DNA of 64,000 bases, from the NCBI RefSeq assembly GCF_001905095.1, contig NZ_LWLS01000138.1, positions 24,254-88,253 on the forward strand. The letters run 5' to 3'. The notes beneath the pieces were generated by a model. That model was not told the origin of the DNA. It was given only the letters and a program-made list of their open reading frames with translations, and searched no databases. This DNA is from Micromonospora sp. CB01531 (lineage in GTDB: Bacteria > Actinomycetota > Actinomycetes > Mycobacteriales > Micromonosporaceae). The translations under genes were made by a program, and so were the position numbers. Of this stretch, positions 7,925 to 15,405 are shown in pieces (within the stretch, counting starts at the first letter, position 1; each line of letters opens with the position of its first letter).

Positions 7925-8761
7925 ATGATCCTGGTGACGGGGGCGACCGGCACAGTCGGTCGGGAGGTGGTGTCGCTGCTGCTCGCGCGGGGCGAACAGG
8001 TTCGGGCGGTGAGCCGCGACCCGTCCCGGGCGGATCTGCCGGCCGGGGTCGAGGTGGTGGCCGCCGACCTCGGCGACCCCGCCTCGCTCACGCCCCACCT
8101 GACCGGCGTCGAGGCGGTCTTCCTGATCTGGCCGTTCACCGACCCGGCCGTGGCCCGGCGGGCCGCCCCCGAGGTCGCCCAGGCGATCGCCGAGCATGCG
8201 TCCCGGATCGTCTACCTCTCCGCCCCGGGCGCCGCTGACCAGCCGGCGTCGTTCTGGGCGGAGGTCGAACGGGCGGTCGAGGCGTCCGGCGCGGCATGGA
8301 CCTTCCTGCGGCCGGTCGGCTTCGCCGCCAACACCCTGATGTGGGCCGACCAGATCCGCGCCGGCGACGTGGTGCGCTGGCCGTACGGGGGCGCGGCCCG
8401 GTCACTGATCCACGAGCGGGACCTGGCCGAGGTGGCCGCGGCGGCGTTGACCTTGGACGGCCACGCCGGCGCCCGGTACCTGCTCAGCGGTCCGGCGACG
8501 CTGACCCAGGAGGACCAGGTACGCGCCATCGGCCGGGCGGTCGGCCGGGAGCTGCGCTGGTCGGAGATGCCGGTCGGCGAGGCACGGCAGATGCTCGCCG
8601 CCGCCTTCGGCGACCCGGCCTTCGCCGACGCTGCGCTGGCCGGCTGGGCCGCCTTCGTCGCCCGTCCCGAACAGGTCACCGACACGGTACGGCAGTTGAC
8701 CGGCCACCCCGCCCGCACGTACGCCGAGTGGGCCGCCGACCACGCCGCCGCCTTCCGCTGA
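7925..8761 (+). CDS. NAD(P)-binding NmrA-like oxidoreductase / sugar-epimerase-fold protein
   Basis: This 278-residue protein has an N-terminal Rossmann motif MILVTGATGTVGREVV, the NmrA/azoreductase-like block LTGVEAVFLIWPF, and the mid-region SGAAWTFLRPVGFAANTLMW typical of the atypical extended SDR (NmrA/YtfG) group. It likely binds NADPH and either reduces a small electrophile or quinone or acts as a redox sensor; the substrate cannot be told. The ribosome site GAGGAGGCGGAG lies directly before ATG 7925. A 16-bp-stem terminator follows the stop and is shared with the convergent reductase gene. Confidence 0.85.
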   Translation: MILVTGATGTVGREVVSLLLARGEQVRAVSRDPSRADLPAGVEVVAADLGDPASLTPHLTGVEAVFLIWPFTDPAVARRAAPEVAQAIAEHASRIVYLSAPGAADQPASFWAEVERAVEASGAAWTFLRPVGFAANTLMWADQIRAGDVVRWPYGGAARSLIHERDLAEVAAAALTLDGHAGARYLLSGPATLTQEDQVRAIGRAVGRELRWSEMPVGEARQMLAAAFGDPAFADAALAGWAAFVARPEQVTDTVRQLTGHPARTYAEWAADHAAAFR

Positions 8762-8802
8762 CGCGTCCTCGGGCCGGTCGCCCCGGCCGGCCCGAGGACG
8801 CG
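8762..8802. terminator. Bidirectional terminator, 16-bp stem
   Basis: Perfect arms 8762-8777 and 8787-8802 enclose a 9-nt loop that fills the 46-bp gap between two convergent genes. Each gene ends within a few bases of it. Confidence 0.85.
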
Positions 8803-8807
8803 GCGGG

Positions 8808-10211
8808 TCACTCCAGTTCGTGCAGCATGAGCTGGCGGGCCGCCTCGGTGATCGAGCCCGACAGCGAGGGATAGATGGTGATCGTCTGGGCCAGCTCGTT
8901 GACGGTGAGGTTGTTCTCCACCGCCATGGTGATCGGCAGGATCAGTTCGCTGGCCTTCGGCGCCACCACCACGCCGCCGATCACCTGGCCGCTGGCCGGG
9001 CGGCAGAAGAGCTTGACGAAGCCGTCGGCGAGGTCGTCCATCTTCGCCCGGGCGTTGCCGGCGAGCGGCAGCATCACCTGGCGGGCCGGGACCTTGCCGG
9101 CGTCCACCTCGTTCTGCGAGACGCCGACGGTGGCCAGCTCCGGGTCGGTGAAGACGTTCGCGGCGACGGTACGCAGCCGCAGCGGGCGGACCGCCTCACC
9201 GAGCGCGTGCCACATGGCGATCCGGCCCTGCATGGCGGCGACGCTGGCCAGCGGCAGCACGCCGGTGCAGTCGCCGGCGGCGTAGATGCCGGGCACGTTG
9301 GTCCGGGAGACCCGGTCGACGGTGACGTAGCCGCCCCGGGCCAGCTCGACGCCGTACTCGGCGAGGCCCAGGTTGGCGGTGCTGGGCACCGAGCCGACCG
9401 CGATCAGCGCATGGCTGCCGGACACCTTGCGGCCGTCGGAGAGCTCGACCTCCACGCCGTCGCCGGTCCGGCGGACCGCCTCGGCACGCGAGTTGTTGAG
9501 GATGCTCATGCCCCGGTTGCGGAACACCCGCTCGATCGCCATCGCCGCGTCGGCGTCCTCGTGCGGCATGACCCGGTCCCGGCTGGAGACCAGGGTGACC
9601 TCGACGCCCATCGCCAGGTAGGCGCTGGCGAACTCGGCGCCGGTCACGCCGGAGCCGACCACGATCAGGTGCTCCGGCAGCTCCGGCAGGTCGTACACCT
9701 GGCGCCAGGTCAGGATGCGCTCCCCGTCGGGGACGGCGGTGGGGAGCTGGCGCGGCGTCGCGCCGGTGGCGATCAGGACGGTGGACGCGGCGATCGAGTA
9801 CTTCTCGTCACCGTCGGCCGGGGTGACGATCACCCGGTGGGTGTGACCGAGCGTGTCCTCGCCCAGCCGGGCGGTGCCGGCGACGAACTCCACCCCGGCC
9901 TTGACCAGCTTGGCGTGGATGTCGGCGGACTGGGCCAGAGCGAGCCGTTTCACCCGCTCGTGCACCGCCCGGGCGTCGACGGTGACCGCCTCCAGCCCGT
10001 CCGAGTGCACCCCGAACTCCTCGGTGTCCCGGTAGCCGGTCACCACCTCCGAGCTGGCGATGAAGGTCTTCGACGGGACGCAGTCGGAGAGCACGCAAGC
10101 CCCGCCGGCCCCCTCCGCCTCGACCACGGTGACATCAGCGTCCAGCTGGGCGGCGACCAGCGCCGCCTCGTACCCGGCCGGTCCCCCGCCGATGATCACG
10201 ATCTGGCTCAC
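8808..10211 (-). CDS. lpdA: FAD-dependent pyridine nucleotide-disulfide oxidoreductase, LpdA-like NAD(P)H quinone reductase
   Basis: The 467-residue protein has the FAD GxGxxG motif at its start (IVIIGGGPAGYEA), the NAD(P) motif VVGSGVTGAEFASAYLAMG and the ATG-FAD block NVPGIYAAGDCTGVLPLASVAAMQG. It carries CVLSDCVPSK, a CX4C pair like that of lipoamide dehydrogenase. As I recall, mycobacterial LpdA lacks one of these cysteines, so this version may keep a true redox disulfide. The C-terminal HPELATVG-like dimer region is present (FTDPELATVGVSQ), but the usual HAHPT catalytic His-Glu motif is replaced by IYPSLSG, as in LpdA-type quinone reductases. Start GTG 10211 follows GAGGGGCG. It is divergent from the gamma-glutamylcyclotransferase gene. 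Confidence 0.88.
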   Translation of the reverse strand: MSQIVIIGGGPAGYEAALVAAQLDADVTVVEAEGAGGACVLSDCVPSKTFIASSEVVTGYRDTEEFGVHSDGLEAVTVDARAVHERVKRLALAQSADIHAKLVKAGVEFVAGTARLGEDTLGHTHRVIVTPADGDEKYSIAASTVLIATGATPRQLPTAVPDGERILTWRQVYDLPELPEHLIVVGSGVTGAEFASAYLAMGVEVTLVSSRDRVMPHEDADAAMAIERVFRNRGMSILNNSRAEAVRRTGDGVEVELSDGRKVSGSHALIAVGSVPSTANLGLAEYGVELARGGYVTVDRVSRTNVPGIYAAGDCTGVLPLASVAAMQGRIAMWHALGEAVRPLRLRTVAANVFTDPELATVGVSQNEVDAGKVPARQVMLPLAGNARAKMDDLADGFVKLFCRPASGQVIGGVVVAPKASELILPITMAVENNLTVNELAQTITIYPSLSGSITEAARQLMLHELE

Positions 10212-10317
10212 AGCGCTCGCCCCTCGTCCGTGCTCACAGTGACTTTCTTCTCCCCATCGCGCTCGACACGCACCGTCGTATTCTCCCCCACCCGCCGACC
10301 GGGCTATCGTCATCGCC

Positions 10318-10773
10318 GTGCGTCTGTACGCCGCTTACGGCTCAAACCTGGACCCCGCCCGCATGCGCGCCTACTGCCCGCATTCGCCGATGGTGGGTAC
10401 CGGCTGGCTGGAGGGGTGGCGGCTCACCTTCGCGGGCGAGGGCGTCATCGGCTGGGAGGGCTCGGTCAGCACGGTGGTCGAGTCCCCGGGTGACCGGGTC
10501 TTCGTGGCGCTCTACGACATCCACCCGTACGACGCCGCGCAGCTCGACGAGATCGAGGGCGTGACCGCCGGTACGTACCGGAAGCTCACCGTCCGCGTCT
10601 CCACGCTGGACGGGGACCTGACCGCGTGGGTATACGTCTTCGACGGCTACGAGGGCGGCCTGCCGACGTCGTGGTATCTGTCGGAGATCGCGAACGCGGC
10701 GGAGAAGGCGGGCGCGCCGGACGACTACGTCACCGAACTGCGGTCCCGCCCCACCGGCACCGCGTCGGCCTAG
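10318..10773 (+). CDS. Gamma-glutamylcyclotransferase-fold (AIG2-like) protein
   Basis: This 151-residue protein starts with the family signature YAAYGSNLDPARM and carries the conserved acidic catalytic segment DEIEGVTAGTYRK. Such enzymes cyclise gamma-glutamyl amines to 5-oxoproline; in actinomycetes, which lack glutathione, the substrate is uncertain. The GTG at 10318 sits 7 nt after a TATCGT hexamer (10305-10310) and has no ribosome site, which fits a leaderless transcript. It is divergent from lpdA and convergent with a GNAT gene. Confidence 0.85.
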   Translation: MRLYAAYGSNLDPARMRAYCPHSPMVGTGWLEGWRLTFAGEGVIGWEGSVSTVVESPGDRVFVALYDIHPYDAAQLDEIEGVTAGTYRKLTVRVSTLDGDLTAWVYVFDGYEGGLPTSWYLSEIANAAEKAGAPDDYVTELRSRPTGTASA

Positions 10774-10822
10774 AGGCTCTCCCACGCGTCCAGTCTCCCC
10801 CGGCCGGTGCCCCGGCCAGCCG

Positions 10823-10844
10823 GCGACCCCGGAGCGCGGGTCGC
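10823..10844. terminator. Hairpin between convergent genes
   Basis: GCGACCC (10823-10829) pairs with GGGTCGC (10838-10844) in the gap between the cyclotransferase and GNAT genes. A 6-bp hairpin (10802-10817) precedes it. Confidence 0.45.
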
Positions 10845-10847
10845 GTG

Positions 10848-11810
10848 TCACACACCAGCGGCGGTGACGGTGCGCTCGTACATGTCGGTCCAACGCACCT
10901 CGCTCAGCCCCACCGAGCGGTAGAGGGTCACCGGGGTGGTCGGGTTGGCCAGATCGACGCCGAGCCCGGCGGACGCCCGGCCCTTCGCGGCGTACGTGGC
11001 GAAGGCCCGGCGCAGCAGCGCCGCACCCACCCCGCGCCGCCGGTACGCGGGCAGCACCGACAGCGTGCGTACCCAGCCCATGTCGTGTTCCAGCGCCTGG
11101 TCGGAGGACTGGAGGGCGCCGGCCGGCGCTCCGTCGACCTCGGCGACGAACCACTCGTCCCAGACCTTGCCGTACGACGGGAGCTGCTCCCGCCACGCCT
11201 CGAAGCCGAGCGGCTCGTAGTCGGGGGTGTCCCGGAACGCGGTGTCGAAGATCTGATGGAACAGCCGCAGGTCGGCCTCGTCGCCGGCGCGCAGCGGGCG
11301 GACGGCCACCCCGGCCGGCGGGGCCGGCTCGGCGGGCAGGTCGGCGAGGGAGCGGGACATCCGGACGTACCGCTTGACCCGGGTGAAGCCGGCCTCGACC
11401 AGATCGGCCGCCCAGCGGGTCTCCGGGGCGAAGACCGCGCAGCGGACGGTGAGCGCCGGCACCCCGCGCTCGGCCGCGCGCTCGGCGACTCGGTCGAGCT
11501 GCCGGGCCAGCAGTGGGGCGCGCAGGTCCGCACCGCGCTCGGGGTCGACGAGGACGTCGACGAACTCCCGGCCGACCCCGCTCGCGTTCTCGAGGATCGC
11601 CCAGGCGACGGCGGCGCCGTCCGGGTCGGTGACCAGCCACGAGTCCCGGGCCGGGTCGACAAAGGGGGCGGTCAGCGCGGACTCGACGTCCTCGGCGTCG
11701 AAGTCCGGGTAGCCGACCGCGAAGGTGTCGGCGGCGTGCACCACCTTCAGGATCGCAGGCACGTCGTCGAGGGTGGGGCGGCGGGCGGCCCAGCCGGCGG
11801 GGAGCGTCAC
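10848..11810 (-). CDS. Tandem GNAT-fold N-acetyltransferase
   Basis: This 320-residue protein contains two GNAT domains. The N-terminal one (about 1-150) is degenerate, and the C-terminal one has the acetyl-CoA pyrophosphate loop LPAYRRRGVGAALLRRAF near residue 250. The tandem architecture resembles mycothiol synthase MshD and related actinobacterial acetyltransferases, but the MshD-specific ends are not evident, so the substrate is not assigned. Start GTG 11810 follows a weak purine-rich stretch. It is the first gene upstream of, and on the same strand as, the lone cyclotransferase terminator region. Confidence 0.8.
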   Translation of the reverse strand: MTLPAGWAARRPTLDDVPAILKVVHAADTFAVGYPDFDAEDVESALTAPFVDPARDSWLVTDPDGAAVAWAILENASGVGREFVDVLVDPERGADLRAPLLARQLDRVAERAAERGVPALTVRCAVFAPETRWAADLVEAGFTRVKRYVRMSRSLADLPAEPAPPAGVAVRPLRAGDEADLRLFHQIFDTAFRDTPDYEPLGFEAWREQLPSYGKVWDEWFVAEVDGAPAGALQSSDQALEHDMGWVRTLSVLPAYRRRGVGAALLRRAFATYAAKGRASAGLGVDLANPTTPVTLYRSVGLSEVRWTDMYERTVTAAGV

Positions 11811-11851
11811 GCCGCTGATCCTGGCAGCGCACCGGCCCGCGCGCCCCTCAT

Positions 11852-12592
11852 TTATCCGCTGCGGAGGTGCAGCCGGGCGGCGGTGAGCAGGTTGAGCAGT
11901 TCCGCTCCCTCGCCGGGGGCCAGCGCCCGAAACGCGGTGGCGGCCAGCCGGTCGGTCACCGCCTCGGCCCAGAGCCGCCGCCGCACCAGCGGCCCGACCG
12001 GCGGGTACGGGGGCGACCAGCCGCAGGCGGCGGCCCCCGCCTCCCCCTCCGGCCCGGCCAGCACCGCCTCCAGCGGGGTCATCCCGGCGGCCCGGACCGC
12101 CAGCAGGTAAGCCCCGGCGAAGTGCTCACGGAGCAGCAGCAGCGCGACGGCCGCCCGGGCGCCCGGCGAGCGGTCCGGCACCGGCATGGCCCGCCAGGCG
12201 GCGAACAGTGGCATCCCGCTGCCGTCCGCCGCGTCGACCGCACGTTCCAGCAGGCCGGCCAGGCGGGGCGACTCGGGGGCGTCGCTCAGGTGCTGGACGC
12301 CCCACCGGCAGCACTCGGCCAGGTTCGCCTCGGCGACCGCCAGTGGGCGGGCCGTACGGGCGGCGGCGTCCCAGCCGTCGGCGACCGCGTCGGGGGCGAT
12401 GAAGCCGAGCGCGGCGGCGACCGTCTCGGCGCGGACGTCGCCGAGCGCGCCGGCCCGGCCGGTGATGTAGAACGCCCAGCCGGATATGCCGAGCAGCCGG
12501 GCGCGGCGCAGCGTCGCCGGGCAACGGGAGAAGGCCTCCCCGAGCTCCAGCACCGGCGGCTTGCTGGCGGCGGCGACCTGCTCGGGGGTCAT
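11852..12592 (-). CDS. SCO6745/SalK-family protein
   Basis: The 246-residue protein has the recognisable SCO6745-family course: an N-terminal helical segment PPVLELGEAFSRCPATLRRARLLGISGWAFYITGRAGALGDV, then ETVAAALGFIAP and, later, LREHFAGAYLLAVRAAGMTPLEAVLAG. Members appear widely in actinomycetes and near some antibiotic clusters; the biochemical role is unknown. ATG at 12592 is preferred over an in-frame upstream start at 12667 that would add a non-conserved Arg/Gly-rich stretch. It is the last gene of a three-gene minus-strand set with the coiled-coil and metallo-beta-lactamase-fold genes. Confidence 0.75.
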   Translation of the reverse strand: MTPEQVAAASKPPVLELGEAFSRCPATLRRARLLGISGWAFYITGRAGALGDVRAETVAAALGFIAPDAVADGWDAAARTARPLAVAEANLAECCRWGVQHLSDAPESPRLAGLLERAVDAADGSGMPLFAAWRAMPVPDRSPGARAAVALLLLREHFAGAYLLAVRAAGMTPLEAVLAGPEGEAGAAACGWSPPYPPVGPLVRRRLWAEAVTDRLAATAFRALAPGEGAELLNLLTAARLHLRSG

Positions 12593-12635
12593 CGACGGCG
12601 CACCGCCGTCCGTCCACCGTGGTCGTCCATCCCGA

Positions 12636-13574
12636 TCAGTCTGCCCCGTTGCCTTCCCCGTCGGCATCCCCCTCTTCGGCGTCCAGCGCCTCCATCGCGG
12701 CCTCCACCTCCCCGGTACGCCGGCGGGCGGTGGTGAGCGACCGCTCGGCGCCCCGTCGGGCCAGCTTGGCCCGGCTCAGTTCCTGCTCGGCGACGGCCCG
12801 GCGGCGTTCCAGCTCGGCCAGTTCGGTCTCGATCCGGTCCAGGCTCGCGGCGCCATCCCGCTCGGACCGGGCGGCCTCGGCCAGTTCCGCCTCGGCCCGG
12901 TCCTGGTCGCCGCGGGCCTTCGCCAGCTCGCGTTCCAGCGCCCGGCGGCGTTTCGCCCGCTCGGCCCGGGCCGCTCGCGCCGCGGCCCGCTCGTCGCGTT
13001 CCCGGCGGGCCCCGGCCCGTCCGGCCGCCGGCTCCTCCGGCTCCGGTTCCTCCGCGCCCCCGGTGACCAGCCGCAGTTGCGGGCGGGGCACCTCGCCGAA
13101 GCCGGCATAGTGGGTGGCCCGGAGCAGCCGGCCGGTGCGGACCTGCTCGGCCACCTCGGCGTCGGACAGAGCGGCGTTGAGGGTCGCCTCGACCTCTGCC
13201 AGCGGGAGCTTCCCGGCCGACGGGGCACCCGGCTCGGCGGCGGCCAGCTTGCGAGCCTCGTCGACCAGCGCGCCGACCACGGCCCGGCGCTGGGCGGACA
13301 GCTCGCGCAGCTTGGCGCCGCGCAGGTCGCGCTGGGCGGTGCGGAGCGACTCGGCGAGCTGCGCCAGGTCGGCGACCAGCTCGGGCCGGCGGATGGCGAG
13401 CAGGTTGACCAGCCAGGCGGCCACGGTGGGCCGGCGCAGCTTGCCGATCTCGCGGGCGGCCTTCTGGTCGCCGGCCCGGCGCGCCTCGGCCACGGCGGCG
13501 TCGCGGGCCGCGACGAACCGGTCGGGTGGGGTCGCGTAGAGCCGCTGGACCAGCTCGGGGGTGGGTCCAGGCAC
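12636..13574 (-). CDS. Coiled-coil protein of unknown function
   Basis: This 312-residue protein has a conserved N-terminal globular part (about 1-150) containing TPPDRFVAARDAAVAEARRAGDQKAAREIGKLRRPTVAAWLVN. A long Glu/Arg/Ala-rich coiled coil follows (about 185-300), and the tail is acidic. No catalytic motif is visible. Related proteins are common in actinomycetes without a known role. Start GTG 13574 lies 5 bp downstream of the metallo-beta-lactamase-fold gene stop, so the two are cotranscribed and probably coupled. Confidence 0.75.
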   Translation of the reverse strand: MPGPTPELVQRLYATPPDRFVAARDAAVAEARRAGDQKAAREIGKLRRPTVAAWLVNLLAIRRPELVADLAQLAESLRTAQRDLRGAKLRELSAQRRAVVGALVDEARKLAAAEPGAPSAGKLPLAEVEATLNAALSDAEVAEQVRTGRLLRATHYAGFGEVPRPQLRLVTGGAEEPEPEEPAAGRAGARRERDERAAARAARAERAKRRRALERELAKARGDQDRAEAELAEAARSERDGAASLDRIETELAELERRRAVAEQELSRAKLARRGAERSLTTARRRTGEVEAAMEALDAEEGDADGEGNGAD

Positions 13575-13579
13575 GGCGG

Positions 13580-14209
13580 TCAGGCGTCGATCCGGGTGCC
13601 CGGTTCGAGGCGGCGGTAGTCGGTGTTCGACAGTGCGGTGTACTGCCGGTCGAGCACGCCGAAACCGTTGTCGTTGAGCAGGCCGTCGTGCAGGGCGTAC
13701 GCCCGGCGCGGGGCGACCGCCCGGATGAAGTCGACCACTTCGGAGAACTTGTTCCAGGGCGCGTGGATCGGGGCGAAGAGGGTGTCCACCTGGACGTCGT
13801 CGGGGACCACCAGCGAGTCCCCCGGGTGGTAGACGACGTCGTTGATCAGGAAGCCGAGGTTCTCGATGACCGGGATGTCGGGGTGGATGACGGCGTGCTG
13901 GCCGCCGTACGCGCGGATCGCCACGCCGGCGGCGGTGAACGACTCGCCCGGCGCGACCACGGTCAGCGTCTCGGCCGCGTCACCGAGGACCTCGGCGAGC
14001 GAGGTCGGGCCGTTGATCCGGAACGGGCGCCGGTCCAGCGCCCGGGTCACCGCCTCGACGTTCACGTGGTCGGGGTGCTGGTGGGTGATCAGCACCGCGT
14101 CCGCCCCGTCCAGCGCCTCCGGTTCGCTGTAGACACCGGGGTCGACGACCAGCACTCCCCCGTCGTGCTCCACCCGGAGGCAGGAGTGGGCGTACTTGGT
14201 GACCTGCAT
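13580..14209 (-). CDS. Metallo-beta-lactamase-fold metal-dependent hydrolase
   Basis: The 209-residue protein shows the YtnP/UlaG-like layout: TKYAHSCLRVEHDGGVLVVDPG, the metal motif ITHQHPDHVN (HxHxDH-type, here HQHPDH), and later YGGQHAVIH and YHPGDSLVVP, which supply further metal ligands. It probably hydrolyses an ester, lactone or phosphodiester in the cytoplasm; the substrate is unknown. ATG 14209 is preceded by the clear ribosome site GAGGAGT. It heads an operon with the coiled-coil gene. Confidence 0.88.
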   Translation of the reverse strand: MQVTKYAHSCLRVEHDGGVLVVDPGVYSEPEALDGADAVLITHQHPDHVNVEAVTRALDRRPFRINGPTSLAEVLGDAAETLTVVAPGESFTAAGVAIRAYGGQHAVIHPDIPVIENLGFLINDVVYHPGDSLVVPDDVQVDTLFAPIHAPWNKFSEVVDFIRAVAPRRAYALHDGLLNDNGFGVLDRQYTALSNTDYRRLEPGTRIDA

Positions 14210-14331
14210 CGTGACTCCTCGATTATCGAATCGTGACGTCCTCAGCGCAGTCTGCCGGAACCGGCGCAATGGCGCGTCGCGTCCGACGTATCGACCCCGG
14301 GACGGGGCCCGTCGAAGATCGGAGCGGGGAC

Positions 14332-14406
14332 ATGAGCGAGCGAATCATCAGCACAGCCACCGTGGGTGCCTCATGGCGGCGCCGAGCGCAGCGAGGTGAC
14401 GGCGTG
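14332..14406 (+). repeat. Second copy of the SERSER-type repeat, ending on a start codon
   Basis: It shares with 2240-2337 the blocks AGCGAGCGAATCA, TCATGGCGGCGCCGAGCG and AGCGAGGTGACGGC followed by a start codon plus A. Here the internal length is 72 bp, a multiple of three, so an upstream ATG (14332) is in frame with the downstream GTG (14404). As at the first copy, the right end supplies a ribosome site (GAGGTGA) and the start codon of the next gene. Confidence 0.75.
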
Positions 14407-15405
14407 AACGCAGAACGAGGACGCCGCCGGGCCGTATCACTGGCGGTGGTGGGGCTGGCGGTGGTGCTGGCCGCGGGGGCTTGCGGCGCCGACAGTGGGC
14501 AGAACGACCAGGCCACGTCGGCGGAGGCACCGGCCGCGGGCGCGGCCCAGGACAAGGCGGGCGCGGGCGCGGACCGGGACGCGGCGGCGCCCGCCCCGGC
14601 CGGTTCCGGCGGGGCCCAGCCGGACCTGCGGGTCGACCAGCGGTCGATCATCTACACCGGCACGTTGCAGGTCCGGGTGGACGACGTGGAGAAGGCAGCC
14701 CGCGCGGCGACCGACGCGGCGACCGCGGCGGGCGGGTTCGTCGGCGGCGACCAGCGGCACAGCGAGGCGGCGGACGCCCGCGCCGAGCTGACTCTGCGGG
14801 TGCCGGCGGATCGGTTCACTGCGGTCGTCGACGAGTTGTCCCGGCTCGGCCAGCCGGAGCAACGCGAGGTACGCACCGAGGACGTCACCGAGGAGACCGT
14901 CGACCTGGACGCCCGGATCGCCACCCAGCGGGCTCGGGTGGACAGCGCCCGGAAGCTGCTCGCCCGGGCCAGCTCGATCAACGAACTGGTCACCTTGGAG
15001 AACGAGGTGGGCCGGCGGGAGGCCGACCTGGCGTCGCTGGAGGCGAAGAAGCGCCGATTGGCAGACCTGACCGCGCTCTCCACCATCACGGTGGCCTTCG
15101 TGGGCACCGACGCCACGACCGCCGAGGAGGGGACGGAACTCGGCTTCCTGGTAGGGCTGCGGGGCGGCTGGGACGTCTTCGTCACCACGATGTTCGTGCT
15201 GCTGACCGTGCTGGGCGCGGTGTTGCCGTTCGCGGTGGTGATCGGCGTACCAGTGGTGCTGCTGGTGCGGGCGGCGCGCCGACGTCGGGCGCGCCGGGCG
15301 CCACCGGCCGGTCCGGCCCCGACGGTGCCGGGACCGGCCGGTCCGGTGGGTGGTCCGGCGCCTAGCGCGCCGCCGCCAGTGCCCGCAGCGCGGTCTGGAC
15401 CATGA
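14404..15405 (+). CDS. DUF4349 domain lipoprotein
   Basis: This 333-residue protein has a basic n-region and hydrophobic core ending LVVLAAGAC, a lipoprotein signal with Cys near residue 23. It continues with an Ala/Gly-rich linker and a DUF4349 domain (about 75-265) containing the coiled coil between DLDARIATQRARVDSARKLLARA and EVGRREADLASLEAKKR. A transmembrane helix (about 270-295) and an Arg- then Pro-rich tail close it. GTG 14404 is favoured over the in-frame ATG 14332, because only the former puts the signal peptide at the N-terminus. The start is supplied by the repeat. The 3' end overlaps the convergent amidohydrolase gene by 44 bp. Confidence 0.85.
   Translation: MNAERGRRRAVSLAVVGLAVVLAAGACGADSGQNDQATSAEAPAAGAAQDKAGAGADRDAAAPAPAGSGGAQPDLRVDQRSIIYTGTLQVRVDDVEKAARAATDAATAAGGFVGGDQRHSEAADARAELTLRVPADRFTAVVDELSRLGQPEQREVRTEDVTEETVDLDARIATQRARVDSARKLLARASSINELVTLENEVGRREADLASLEAKKRRLADLTALSTITVAFVGTDATTAEEGTELGFLVGLRGGWDVFVTTMFVLLTVLGAVLPFAVVIGVPVVLLVRAARRRRARRAPPAGPAPTVPGPAGPVGGPAPSAPPPVPAARSGP

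Noticed and set aside
8820..10493. A 557-codon plus-strand open frame across the reductase gene
   Set aside because: It is antisense to a clear flavoprotein gene. Its sequence is rich in Gly, Arg, Asp and His as expected from a high-GC shadow frame, and it has no motif.
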